Of a stretch of 64,000 nucleotides of DNA, positions 1 to 8,112 are shown piece by piece. Position numbers and translations under genes: made by a program. Positions within the stretch are counted from its first letter, which is position 1. Every line of letters starts with the position of its first letter. The DNA comes from Pseudomonas sp. SDI (GTDB lineage Bacteria; Pseudomonadota; Gammaproteobacteria; Pseudomonadales; Pseudomonadaceae), in NCBI RefSeq assembly GCF_003105155.1, contig NZ_QETK01000004.1, positions 124,001 through 188,000 of the forward strand, written 5' to 3'. Under the pieces are notes generated by a model, which did not search any database, was not told the DNA's origin, and saw nothing but the letters and a program-made list of their open reading frames with translations.

Positions 1-122
1 CGGATGTCACCCTGCGGCGTTGGGTAAAAATTGAAGGGTGTCGCGAAGTTGCGCGATACTGCCGCGCTCGTCCGACAATGACCAACGAAAATTCCTAAGC
101 AAGGCTTTAGCAGGGCTAAACC

Positions 123-1076
123 ATGAAACGCCTGATGAATGGCCAGATGTATGTCTGGTTGAACGTGTTTGCCTGTGCCGCGCGGCACCTTTCCTTCACC
201 CGCTGCGCCGAGGAGCTGCACATCACCCCCGGCGCGGTCAGCCAGCAGATTCGTCAGTTGGAGGAGCGCCTGGGCTTTCGCCTGTTCCTGCGCCGTGCCC
301 GTGGTGTGGAGCTGACCGCCGAAGGCCAGCGCCTGGCGGTGACGGTCAACGAGGCGTACGGCAGTATCGAGGCGGAATTGTTGCGCCTCGACGCCGGGGA
401 GATCCGCGGCACCTTGCGTCTGCGCTCGATCCCCTCGTTCCTGGCCAAATGGCTAACCCCGCGCCTGCCGCGATTGCAGCAGCGCTTCCCGGACATCCAG
501 TTGCGGCTGGTGGCCGAGGACAGCAACCAGGCCCTGCACGAGGGCGACTTCGACCTGGCCATCGACCTGAACGACGGCAGTTATCCGGGCATGCATTCGA
601 CACCGTTGCTGGACGAGGAAATCTTTCCGGTCTGCTCGCCGGCACTGCTGCGTGGGCGGCCACCGCTGCACGGGCCGGCAGACCTCGCGCATTACCCACT
701 GCTGCATGACATCACGGCCTGGCGCGGCAGCTCCGAGTATGCCGAGTGGGAGTTCTACCTGGAGGCCATCGGTGCCAGCGGGCTGGACGTGCGCCGTGGG
801 CATACCTTCAACCGCAACCACCTGACCATCGAGGCGGCCATTGCCGGGATTGGCGTGGCGATTGCCCGGCGCACGCTGCTCAACGACGAGCTGGAGCGCG
901 GCACCCTGATCGTGCCGTTCGGTTTGCCGATCGCCAATCACAAGCGCTATGTGCTGCTGTATTCAGCGGGCACCCTGGCCCACCCGAGTGCGCGCGCGGT
1001 GCATGACTGGCTGGTGGAAGAGGCGCAGGTGTTTCGCGCCCTGCATGGCGCCTCGGCTAGCGTGCAGCCTGCCTGA
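123..1076 (+). CDS. LysR-family transcriptional regulator (GcvA-like)
   Basis: A 317-residue protein of normal LysR length. The N-terminal winged HTH spans about residues 10-70, with the LysR pattern LSFTRCAEELHITPGAVSQQ followed by a linker helix and a substrate-binding domain from about residue 95 to 300. Family knowledge: it would bind DNA as a tetramer and respond to a small-molecule inducer; similarity in the HTH is to GcvA/AmpR-type members. The ATG at 123 follows a CAGGG box at a suitable distance; an in-frame ATG at 138 is an alternative. It converges with the sulfatase-like gene, so its target is probably to the left, outside the window. The effector is unknown. Confidence 0.85.
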   Translation: MKRLMNGQMYVWLNVFACAARHLSFTRCAEELHITPGAVSQQIRQLEERLGFRLFLRRARGVELTAEGQRLAVTVNEAYGSIEAELLRLDAGEIRGTLRLRSIPSFLAKWLTPRLPRLQQRFPDIQLRLVAEDSNQALHEGDFDLAIDLNDGSYPGMHSTPLLDEEIFPVCSPALLRGRPPLHGPADLAHYPLLHDITAWRGSSEYAEWEFYLEAIGASGLDVRRGHTFNRNHLTIEAAIAGIGVAIARRTLLNDELERGTLIVPFGLPIANHKRYVLLYSAGTLAHPSARAVHDWLVEEAQVFRALHGASASVQPA

Positions 1077-1117
1077 GGCAGTTGGCTGGCGCTGCGCAAC
1101 AGAGGCCGGCACGGCCA

Positions 1118-2815
1118 TTATTCCGTCCGGCTTACCGCTTGCGCATCCGCAGACGGCGTCACCACTTCACTCAAATCGATATGCTTGAACAGTGGCTTGG
1201 CCCCCAGCCGCGCATTGAAGCGCGTGTTGAAGCTGAACGGGTCTTCGGTCGGCACATCCAGCGCGCGGCCATAGATCGCCTGCACCGCCGCCGGCTCATA
1301 ACCGAGCAACTGCAGCAGGGTCGGGAAGATGTTGTAGTGGCTGGAGCGGTCCTTGTTGGCCGCCAACGGCCCCTGCCAATCCAGGGTCTTCAAGCCGGCG
1401 CCCTGGATCACCACCAACGGTACCAGGCCCTCCTCCTCGACCGGATCGCTGTCGCAGTGGGTGTTCAAACCAGGGTTGCCACGCTCGTGCAGGTCCTGGC
1501 CGTGGTCCGAGGTATAGATCACCACTGCCTGGCTCAAGTCGCCCTGGGCGAACAGCCGCTTGAAGAATTCACCGACATTCCACAGCAGGCTGTTCTTGTA
1601 GGAATTACGGTACAACACCCAGTCGTCCGGCTGGCCGCCGAAACCCTCGCGCTGCCCGGTGTCGGTAACCTCGGTGTACTGCCCGCGCGGCAGCGCCGGG
1701 CGGTAGGCCATGAACCCATCCGGGTACTTGTCGTGCACCGGGAAATGCACGCCGACCTTATTGATCACGATCAACTGCGGCTTGCCATCCGCCAGCAGCG
1801 CGACCAACGTGCTCAGCGCCGCCATGTCGCGCTCGACCACTGGGGTCGCATCGAACTGCACGAACTGGTCGATATCGCGTTTTTCGCTTTCGTTCATCAG
1901 GTTCTGCAGGTTGCCAGCGGTGCGCTGGGCATCGATGTACACCGTGCCGAGCCCGGCCGCCTTGGCATACTGCCAGATCGACGGCAGGGTCGAGTTGATC
2001 CGCAGGTAATCCTCGCGGGTGCCACCAAAGCGCAGGGTGACGTTGGTGTCGGCGCTGCAATTGGCAATCGAGGCGGCGTAACCGAAGTTGAACAACGCCA
2101 GCCCCGGCTGCGCCTGGTTCAGGTTGCTGTGCACGCCGTTCGGGGTGTTCAGGTCCAGGTAATTGCCGGAGACACTCTCGTCGATGATCAGCACGATGTC
2201 CTGCGCCAGTGCCGGCCCACGCCGGGCCAGGGTCACCGGTTCGCGCGGGCCGACGCTATTGCGCAGGGTCTCGTAGGTAAACAGATTGAGGTAGGCCAGC
2301 GGCGTATACATTACCGGCAGGCCGCGGGCGCCTTCGCCGGCGCGCACGAACAGCACCCCGGTCAGCAGCGCCAGCGCCAGCAATGGCGCGGCCCACGGCA
2401 GCCCCCGCGGCAGGCGTGGCGCAGCCCCCGGCTTGAGGCCGAGCCCGAGCAACAACAGCAAGGCCTTGGCCAGCGCCGCCAGTATCACGCGGTGATACTG
2501 GTCGAACGCCTCGCCGATAAAGCCGCCGGAATACACCATCGAGACGAAGGCGCTGTAGGTCAGGTAGTCGGCGGTAATCTGCGTGTAGGCATCGAAGAAC
2601 ACCGCACTGGCGAAAAATACCAGTGCCACCGGCCAGCGCAACCCGCCCTGACGGATGTTCGCCGCTAGCCACAACGCCAGCACCAGAACAGCGAACATGC
2701 CGGCATAGAGCACGATCGCGGTGCTAACGCCGAGCGCCTGCACACGTTCCAGGTAGTAGCCGTAGAAGCTCGCCAGGTAGCTGACCAGCAGCACGCCCTT
2801 GATGATTCCGCGCAT
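1118..2815 (-). CDS. Inner-membrane sulfatase-fold protein (phosphoethanolamine transferase-like)
   Basis: About 565 residues. Four to five hydrophobic helices occupy the first ~180 residues and a sulfatase/alkaline-phosphatase fold follows. The metal site is visible as LIIDESVSG (Ser/Thr nucleophile region), as SDHGQDLHERG and as a downstream THCDSDP. This architecture is that of the EptA/CptA/OpgE family, which transfers phosphoethanolamine to lipid A, LPS core or glucans in the periplasm; the substrate cannot be read from the sequence. The canonical GETAR nucleophile motif is altered to DESVS, so a divergent transferase or hydrolase is possible. The ATG at 2815 begins the first membrane helix; an upstream GTG at 2863 would add 16 poorly hydrophobic residues. 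Confidence 0.75.
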   Translation of the reverse strand: MRGIIKGVLLVSYLASFYGYYLERVQALGVSTAIVLYAGMFAVLVLALWLAANIRQGGLRWPVALVFFASAVFFDAYTQITADYLTYSAFVSMVYSGGFIGEAFDQYHRVILAALAKALLLLLGLGLKPGAAPRLPRGLPWAAPLLALALLTGVLFVRAGEGARGLPVMYTPLAYLNLFTYETLRNSVGPREPVTLARRGPALAQDIVLIIDESVSGNYLDLNTPNGVHSNLNQAQPGLALFNFGYAASIANCSADTNVTLRFGGTREDYLRINSTLPSIWQYAKAAGLGTVYIDAQRTAGNLQNLMNESEKRDIDQFVQFDATPVVERDMAALSTLVALLADGKPQLIVINKVGVHFPVHDKYPDGFMAYRPALPRGQYTEVTDTGQREGFGGQPDDWVLYRNSYKNSLLWNVGEFFKRLFAQGDLSQAVVIYTSDHGQDLHERGNPGLNTHCDSDPVEEEGLVPLVVIQGAGLKTLDWQGPLAANKDRSSHYNIFPTLLQLLGYEPAAVQAIYGRALDVPTEDPFSFNTRFNARLGAKPLFKHIDLSEVVTPSADAQAVSRTE

Positions 2816-3140
2816 CGCGCCCTCGCCAGAAAACCCCTCGGCAACGCCAAGGTTCTTCCACACCGTAGCAGCCGGGAAACAAAGCGCAAATCGGTAATCG
2901 TCAAAATTATGACGAACTTACAACGCCTGTTTTTGACAATTCGAGAATGTGAAATCGATACGACGGAAAAACAGCCCCCCGCTTTAAACGCCTTGTTTTC
3001 CGTGACTTACGACCGTTCATCGCTTGACGGTGCGAGCAACTGCCAGTGCTTTTGCGCGCTAAGGTACGGATTAAACACAGGTTGATGGCAAATCGCTGCA
3101 TAAGCTGGCGCGTGTAACTCCAACGAAACATGCCATCGAT

Positions 3141-3171
3141 TTGACACAAACTTCGAGGGCTGCGCTATACA
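3141..3171 (+). promoter_or_regulatory. Candidate sigma70 promoter for the exopolysaccharide operon
   Basis: TTGACA at 3141-3146 and TATACA at 3166-3171, 19 bp apart (longer than the 17 bp optimum), about 50 bp upstream of the first operon gene. The intergenic stretch from 2816 to 3221 contains nothing else I can assign, apart from the leader of the divergent sulfatase-like gene. The long spacer would fit an activator-dependent promoter. Confidence 0.4.
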
Positions 3172-3221
3172 GAAATCACGCCGTTGTTTCATCTCCTTTA
3201 CTCCATACGAGGCACGCCGAC

Positions 3222-4574
3222 ATGGACGTGAGCGTATTTGGCACTGGCTATGTCGGTCTTGTACAAGCGGCTGCCCTGGCAGACGTGGGGCACCGGGTGT
3301 TGTGCGTGGATATCGACACGCACAAGATCAGTCAATTACGCCAGGCGGTCCCGCCAATCAGCGAACCCGGCCTGTCGAGCATGCTCGAGGAAAACATCAA
3401 GGAAGGCCGCCTGCTGTTCAGCACCCAGGCCAGCGACGCCGTCAGCCACGCCGAACTGATCTTCATCGCCGTCGGCACCCCGCCCGACGAGGACGGCTCG
3501 GCCGACCTCTCGCATGTCCTCGGCGTGACCGCACAGATCACTGCGCTGATGGACACCGATAAAACCCTGATCATCAAGTCCACCGTCCCGGTCGGCACTG
3601 CCGACAAGGTCGCCGCACTGGCCCGTAGCGAACTCGACCGCCTGGAAAAGACCACCCTCACGGTGCGCGTGGTGTCCAACCCAGAGTTCCTCAAGGAAGG
3701 CAGTGCCCTCGCCGACTGCATGCGCCCCGACCGAATCATTGTCGGCACTGGCGACGAGCAGGCCCACGACCAGTTGGCCGAGCTGTACGCGCCGTTCTGT
3801 CGCAACCATGAAAAGCTGATGTTCATGGACAACCGCAGTGCCGAACTGACCAAGTACGCCGCCAACGCCATGCTCGCCACGCGCATCAGCTTCATGAACG
3901 AGCTGGCCAACCTCAGCGAACACCTGGGTGCCGATATCGAGTCGGTGCGCAAGGGCATCGGCTCCGATCCGCGTATCGGCTACCACTTCATCTATCCGGG
4001 CTGCGGCTTTGGTGGCTCGTGTTTCCCCAAGGACCTGCGTGCCCTGCTGCACACCGCCGAGCACAACGGCATGCCGCTGCGCCTGTTGCAAAGCGTCAGC
4101 GAGGTCAACGATGCGCAACGGCAGATCCTCTTTCGCAAGCTCAAGGCGCGCTTTCCCGGCAGCCTCCTCGGCAAGTCCATCGCGCTCTGGGGCCTGGCCT
4201 TCAAGCCGAACACCGACGACATGCGCGAAGCCCCCAGCCGTTACCTGATGGAGGCGCTGTGGGCCGAAGGCGCCACCGTGCGCGCCTTCGACCCGGAAGC
4301 CATGGCCGAATGCCGGCGCCTCTACGGCTACCGCGACGACCTGCAACTGTGCGCCACCCGCGACGACACCCTGGAAGACACCGATGCGCTGGTGATCTGC
4401 ACCGAGTGGAAGAACTTCAGGGTGGTCGATTTCGCCCTGCTGGCGAAAAAGCTGCGGGCCCGGCTGATCATCGACGGGCGCAACCTGTACAACCCCGACC
4501 AGGTTGCCCAGCATGGCCTGACCTACAGCGGCATCGGCCTGCGCCACGTTCAGCCCGAGGTGCCGGGGCCATGA
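3222..4574 (+). CDS. ugd: UDP-glucose 6-dehydrogenase
   Basis: A 450-residue member of the UDP-glucose/GDP-mannose dehydrogenase family that oxidises UDP-glucose to UDP-glucuronate with two NAD+. Visible are the N-terminal dinucleotide-binding FGTGYVGL, the central dimerisation region, the catalytic cysteine motif GGSCFPKD (about residue 265) and the C-terminal UDP-binding domain ending in TEWKNFRVVDF. The ATG at 3222 is chosen because the NAD-binding motif starts immediately after it; an upstream ATG would add 27 unrelated residues. It is the first gene of the operon and overlaps the epimerase gene by ATGA. UDP-glucose rather than GDP-mannose is preferred as substrate because a UDP-glucuronate epimerase follows. 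Confidence 0.9.
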   Translation: MDVSVFGTGYVGLVQAAALADVGHRVLCVDIDTHKISQLRQAVPPISEPGLSSMLEENIKEGRLLFSTQASDAVSHAELIFIAVGTPPDEDGSADLSHVLGVTAQITALMDTDKTLIIKSTVPVGTADKVAALARSELDRLEKTTLTVRVVSNPEFLKEGSALADCMRPDRIIVGTGDEQAHDQLAELYAPFCRNHEKLMFMDNRSAELTKYAANAMLATRISFMNELANLSEHLGADIESVRKGIGSDPRIGYHFIYPGCGFGGSCFPKDLRALLHTAEHNGMPLRLLQSVSEVNDAQRQILFRKLKARFPGSLLGKSIALWGLAFKPNTDDMREAPSRYLMEALWAEGATVRAFDPEAMAECRRLYGYRDDLQLCATRDDTLEDTDALVICTEWKNFRVVDFALLAKKLRARLIIDGRNLYNPDQVAQHGLTYSGIGLRHVQPEVPGP

Positions 4575-5653
4575 AGATCCTCGTGACCGGCGCCGCCGGC
4601 TTCATCGGCGCTCACTGCACCTTGCGGTTGCTGCGCGACGGCCATACGCTGATCGGCCTGGACAACTTCAACGACTATTACGACCCGGCCCTGAAGGAAG
4701 CACGGGTGCGCTGGGTCGAGGCCGAGGCCGGCCCCTTCGCCCTGCACCGCATCGACCTCGGCGATAGCAGCGGGATCGACGCACTGTTCGCCAGCGAACG
4801 CCCCGAGGTGGTCATCCACCTGGCCGCCCAGGCCGGCGTGCGCTATTCGCTGGAAAACCCGCGCAGCTACATCGACAGCAACCTGGTGGGTTTTCTCAAC
4901 ATCCTCGAAAGCTGCCGCCGTCACCCACCGCAGCACCTGCTGTACGCCTCGTCCAGCTCGGTGTATGGCAGCAACCAGCACATCCCCTATTCGGTACAGG
5001 ACGCGGTCGATCATCCGCTGTCGCTGTACGCCGCCAGCAAGAAAGCCAACGAGCTGATGGCCCACAGCTACAGCCACCTGTTCGGCTTGCCCTGCACCGG
5101 CCTGCGCTTCTTCACCGTATACGGCCCCTGGGGCCGCCCGGACATGTCGCCGATGCAGTTCGCCACGGCGATCAGCCAGGGCCAACCGATCAAGCTGTTC
5201 AACCATGGCCAGCACCAGCGCGACTTCACCTACGTCGACGACATCGTCGAAAGCCTGGTGCGCCTGATCCCCCTGGCGCCCAAGGCCGAACCGGACTGGG
5301 ACCGCGAGCACCCGGACCCAGCCAGCAGCCATGCACCGTGGCGGCTGTACAACATCGGCGGGCAACGCCCGGTGGCGCTGCGCGACTACGTCGCATTGCT
5401 GGAAAAACACCTGCAGCGCAAGGCCGAGATCGAGCTGCTACCGCTGCAACCGGGCGACGTCATCGACACCTGCGCCGAGGCCGGCGCGCTGGCCGAGGCC
5501 ACCGGCTTTACCCCAAGCATTTCCCTGGATGAAGGGCTCGGGCGCTTCGTCGCCTGGTTTTCTCAGCACTACCCGACAGCCGCCGAGTGCAGCGCCCGGG
5601 TGAACGGACTGGCACCGGCAACGGCGCCTGGGCAGCATCGGAGGGTGGTATGA
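4571..5653 (+). CDS. NAD-dependent UDP-sugar epimerase (UDP-glucuronate 4-epimerase type)
   Basis: 360 residues, extended short-chain dehydrogenase fold. The Rossmann motif GAAGFIGAH is at residues 7-15, the nucleotide-sugar epimerase signature HLAAQAGVRYS at about residue 80, and the catalytic SSSSVYG plus YAASK (Tyr-x-x-x-Lys) follow. NFNDYYDPALKEAR and the sequence around the active site are those of UDP-glucuronate 4-epimerases (CapI/LspL), matching the dehydrogenase encoded just upstream, so the pair would supply UDP-galacturonate. ATGA overlaps couple it to both neighbours. A UDP-glucose or UDP-GlcNAc epimerase is less likely. Confidence 0.87.
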   Translation: MKILVTGAAGFIGAHCTLRLLRDGHTLIGLDNFNDYYDPALKEARVRWVEAEAGPFALHRIDLGDSSGIDALFASERPEVVIHLAAQAGVRYSLENPRSYIDSNLVGFLNILESCRRHPPQHLLYASSSSVYGSNQHIPYSVQDAVDHPLSLYAASKKANELMAHSYSHLFGLPCTGLRFFTVYGPWGRPDMSPMQFATAISQGQPIKLFNHGQHQRDFTYVDDIVESLVRLIPLAPKAEPDWDREHPDPASSHAPWRLYNIGGQRPVALRDYVALLEKHLQRKAEIELLPLQPGDVIDTCAEAGALAEATGFTPSISLDEGLGRFVAWFSQHYPTAAECSARVNGLAPATAPGQHRRVV

Positions 5654-6396
5654 CCGGACAACCCAAAAGCGCGCAGATCCAGGCCCTGCGCGAGGACAAA
5701 CGCATGGACCCGGCGCACCGCATGCGCATCGACGCGGCGGTGCACATGCAAGGCCGTGGCTGGCTCACTGGGCGGCCTGGCGGGCGGCCCTGGACCCTGT
5801 CGCGGACCAACCGGGTGGTCGCCTGCTTCGGCGCCCTGCTGATCCTCACGCTGATCTCGCCGCTGATGCTCGGGCTGGCCGCGCTGGTCAAGTTCAGCAG
5901 CCCCGGCCCGGTGCTCTTCGTGCAGAAACGCACCGGTTACCGCGGGCGCACCTTCGGCATGTTCAAGTTCCGCACCATGGTGGCCAATGCCGAGGCCTTG
6001 AAAGAGTCGCTGCGCCACCTGAACAAGCACGGTGCCGAGTCCATCGACTTCAAGATCGACAAGGACCCGCGGGTGACCACGATAGGCCGCTGGCTGCGCC
6101 GCAGCAGCCTCGACGAACTGCCCAACCTGTTCAACGTGATCCGTGGCGACATGCGTCTGGTCGGCCCGCGCCCGACCTCGTTCAACGCCTACCGCTACAA
6201 GGACAACCACCTCGCGCGGCTGAGCATTTACCCCGGCATGACCGGCCTCTGGCAGATCTCCGGGCGCAGCGACATCGACTTCGATCAACGAGTCGAGCTG
6301 GACTTGAGCTACATCGCCGAACAGAGCTTGAGCCTGGACCTGAAAATCCTCCTCAAGACCCCCTTCAAGGTTTTCAGCGGCCACGGAGCAAGTTGA
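5650..6396 (+). CDS. Undecaprenyl-phosphate sugar phosphotransferase (initiating transferase)
   Basis: 248 residues, a short member of the bacterial sugar transferase (polyprenol-phosphate hexose-1-phosphate transferase) family. One long hydrophobic segment lies at about residues 55-80. The conserved catalytic core follows, with FKFRTM, RRSSLDELPNLFNV and GDMRLVGPRP, and GMTGLWQISGRS near the end. It lacks the multi-span N-terminal domain of WcaJ-size proteins, so it resembles monotopic PglC-type enzymes plus an N-terminal cytosolic extension. It would load the first sugar onto the lipid carrier. Start at the ATG 5650 because GGAGGGT lies just upstream and the stop of the epimerase gene overlaps it (ATGA). 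Confidence 0.88.
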   Translation: MTGQPKSAQIQALREDKRMDPAHRMRIDAAVHMQGRGWLTGRPGGRPWTLSRTNRVVACFGALLILTLISPLMLGLAALVKFSSPGPVLFVQKRTGYRGRTFGMFKFRTMVANAEALKESLRHLNKHGAESIDFKIDKDPRVTTIGRWLRRSSLDELPNLFNVIRGDMRLVGPRPTSFNAYRYKDNHLARLSIYPGMTGLWQISGRSDIDFDQRVELDLSYIAEQSLSLDLKILLKTPFKVFSGHGAS

Positions 6397-6397
6397 G

Positions 6398-7045
6398 ATG
6401 GACGGTTCTACTTCGAGAAGTTTGACCATCGCTACGCCAAGCGAAACCAACCTGACCTCCACCGTGCTCGACGAGGACCAGCGCACGCTGCTCCTGACGG
6501 CGGCCAACACCGGCAGCGGCACCAGCACCAGCACCCTGGCCTTCGCCAGCCAGCTGGCGCTGATGAGCGGCGCTTCGGTGTTGCTGGTGGACGGCAGCCC
6601 TTCGGGCAACAGCCTCAGCCAGCAGCTGAAACTGGAGAAACAGCGTGGCTTCAGCGACCTGATGTTCGACATGGACACCCCGCCCCTGCTGCAGGACTGC
6701 ATCGTGCGCCTGTCCGACCAGCCATTCGACATCCTCCCGGCCGGCATCCACAAACGCGGCAAGGAACGCCTCAACCCCGACCTGCTGCGGGTCCTGCTGC
6801 GCCATCTGAGCGATCAGTACCGTTTCGTGGTGATCGATGGCGAAGCGATCTACGCCAGCCCCGACAGCCTGGTGATCGGCACCCTGGTCGATGGCGTGAT
6901 CCTGGTGGTCAAGGCCGAGGACACCCGTTGGGAAGTGGCCCAGGCCGCCGCCCAGCGCCTCAGCCAGGCCGGCGCCAAGCTGATCGGCAGCGTGTTCAAC
7001 AAGCGCAAGTACTACATGCCCAAGTGGCTTTACAACAACCTCTGA
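6398..7045 (+). CDS. BY-kinase/MinD-like exopolysaccharide protein with degenerate nucleotide site
   Basis: 215 residues with the fold pattern of the CpsD/Wzc cytoplasmic kinase domain. The regions aligned to Walker A, A-prime and B are LTAANTGSGTSTST, LLVDGSPSGN and VVIDGEA. The usual GEGKST lysine is replaced by threonine, and the DADLRRP aspartates of Walker A-prime are lost, so ATP hydrolysis or tyrosine kinase activity is doubtful. The C-terminal end KRKYYMPKWLYNNL has three tyrosines, a short echo of a Tyr-rich tail. Placed directly before the export lipoprotein and chain-length genes, it probably acts as a scaffold or regulator of chain length. The gene begins one base after the preceding stop. 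Confidence 0.75.
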   Translation: MDGSTSRSLTIATPSETNLTSTVLDEDQRTLLLTAANTGSGTSTSTLAFASQLALMSGASVLLVDGSPSGNSLSQQLKLEKQRGFSDLMFDMDTPPLLQDCIVRLSDQPFDILPAGIHKRGKERLNPDLLRVLLRHLSDQYRFVVIDGEAIYASPDSLVIGTLVDGVILVVKAEDTRWEVAQAAAQRLSQAGAKLIGSVFNKRKYYMPKWLYNNL

Positions 7046-7068
7046 GCAGCCCCGCACAGGACGACGAC

Positions 7069-8094
7069 ATGAACGCAAGAACCTTGTTTTCCCTGCTTGC
7101 GCTGCTGCCCCTGGCGGCATGCACCACCCAGGAAGCCAGACAGATGCCGGTGCAGATCCTCACCGCCGCGCCGGCCAACGCCCAGGACACCGAGCTGCCG
7201 CGCAGCGAACAGGTGCTGCGGCCGCAGGACGTGCTCGATGTGATCTTCCATATCAGCACCAGCGGCTCGGACGTGTACCGCATCCAGTCCGGCGACACCG
7301 TCGGCTTGAGCTTCATGGCCGCCAGCTCGCTCAACGGCAACCAGCTGGTGCTGCCCGATGGCAGCATCGAACTGCCCAGCGCCAATACCTCGGTGAAAGT
7401 CGCCGGGCTGACCCCGGATCAGGCCCGCGCGGCGATCCAGCAGGCCTACCGCAACAAGAGCCTGTTCCAGCGCAACCGCGACCAGCTCACCGTGCAGGTG
7501 ATCAGCCCGCTGACCAACGAACAGAACCTGAAAAGCGCGCTGAACCACCCCGGCACCGGCATGAGCCGGGAAATCACCGTGGGCACCGACGGCCACGCCA
7601 GCTTCCCGGAAATCGGCTCGATTGCGCTGCAAGGCATGACCGTCAACCAGTTGGAAACCTACCTGAACAAGCGCTATGCCGACCTGCCGGGGCGGATGAC
7701 CGTCGACGTGCTGCTCAAGTCCACCGCAGTCAACGAGATCTACGTGCTCGGCGAAGTCGGCCAGCCCGGCAGCTACCCGATCCGCCGGCCGGTGTCGGTG
7801 CTCGAAGCGCTGACCCTGGCGCGCGGCCCGAGCATCAAGGCGCGGCTCGATTCGGTGGTGATCATGCGGCGTACCGGCAACCAGGTGCAGGCGGTGCCCT
7901 ACAACGTCGAGGAGGCCCTCGACGCCAACGCCGCGCAAGTCGCCTACCTGCAACCGGACGACATGCTCTACGTGCCCAAGACCCGCCTGGCCAGCGCCGG
8001 CGAACTGGCCCGGCAACTGGCCGATGTGGTGCTGTTCCAGGGTGTCGGCTTCAGCTTCGCCTATCGCGTCGACAACAAAGGCAGCAACAACTAA
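7069..8094 (+). CDS. Wza-type polysaccharide export lipoprotein
   Basis: 341 residues. An N-terminal lipoprotein signal, LLALLPLAAC, has the lipobox cysteine at about residue 18. A Poly_export domain (PQDVLDVIFH) follows, then two SLBB-type beta-grasp repeats (around TVGTDGHASFPEIGSIAL and VYVLGEVGQPGSYPI). Family knowledge: such proteins form the outer-membrane channel for capsule and EPS. The start at 7069 is chosen because the signal peptide begins there; the longer open frame upstream belongs to the previous gene. It acts with the chain-length protein encoded 18 bp downstream. Confidence 0.88.
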   Translation: MNARTLFSLLALLPLAACTTQEARQMPVQILTAAPANAQDTELPRSEQVLRPQDVLDVIFHISTSGSDVYRIQSGDTVGLSFMAASSLNGNQLVLPDGSIELPSANTSVKVAGLTPDQARAAIQQAYRNKSLFQRNRDQLTVQVISPLTNEQNLKSALNHPGTGMSREITVGTDGHASFPEIGSIALQGMTVNQLETYLNKRYADLPGRMTVDVLLKSTAVNEIYVLGEVGQPGSYPIRRPVSVLEALTLARGPSIKARLDSVVIMRRTGNQVQAVPYNVEEALDANAAQVAYLQPDDMLYVPKTRLASAGELARQLADVVLFQGVGFSFAYRVDNKGSNN

Positions 8095-8112
8095 TCAGGC
8101 GGGTACCCGAGC

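Noticed and set aside
1082..2668. 528-codon open frame on the plus strand opposite the sulfatase-like gene
   Set aside because: It is antisense to a gene with clear sulfatase motifs and membrane helices; its translation is low-complexity Gln/Arg/Val-rich as expected for a GC-rich shadow frame.
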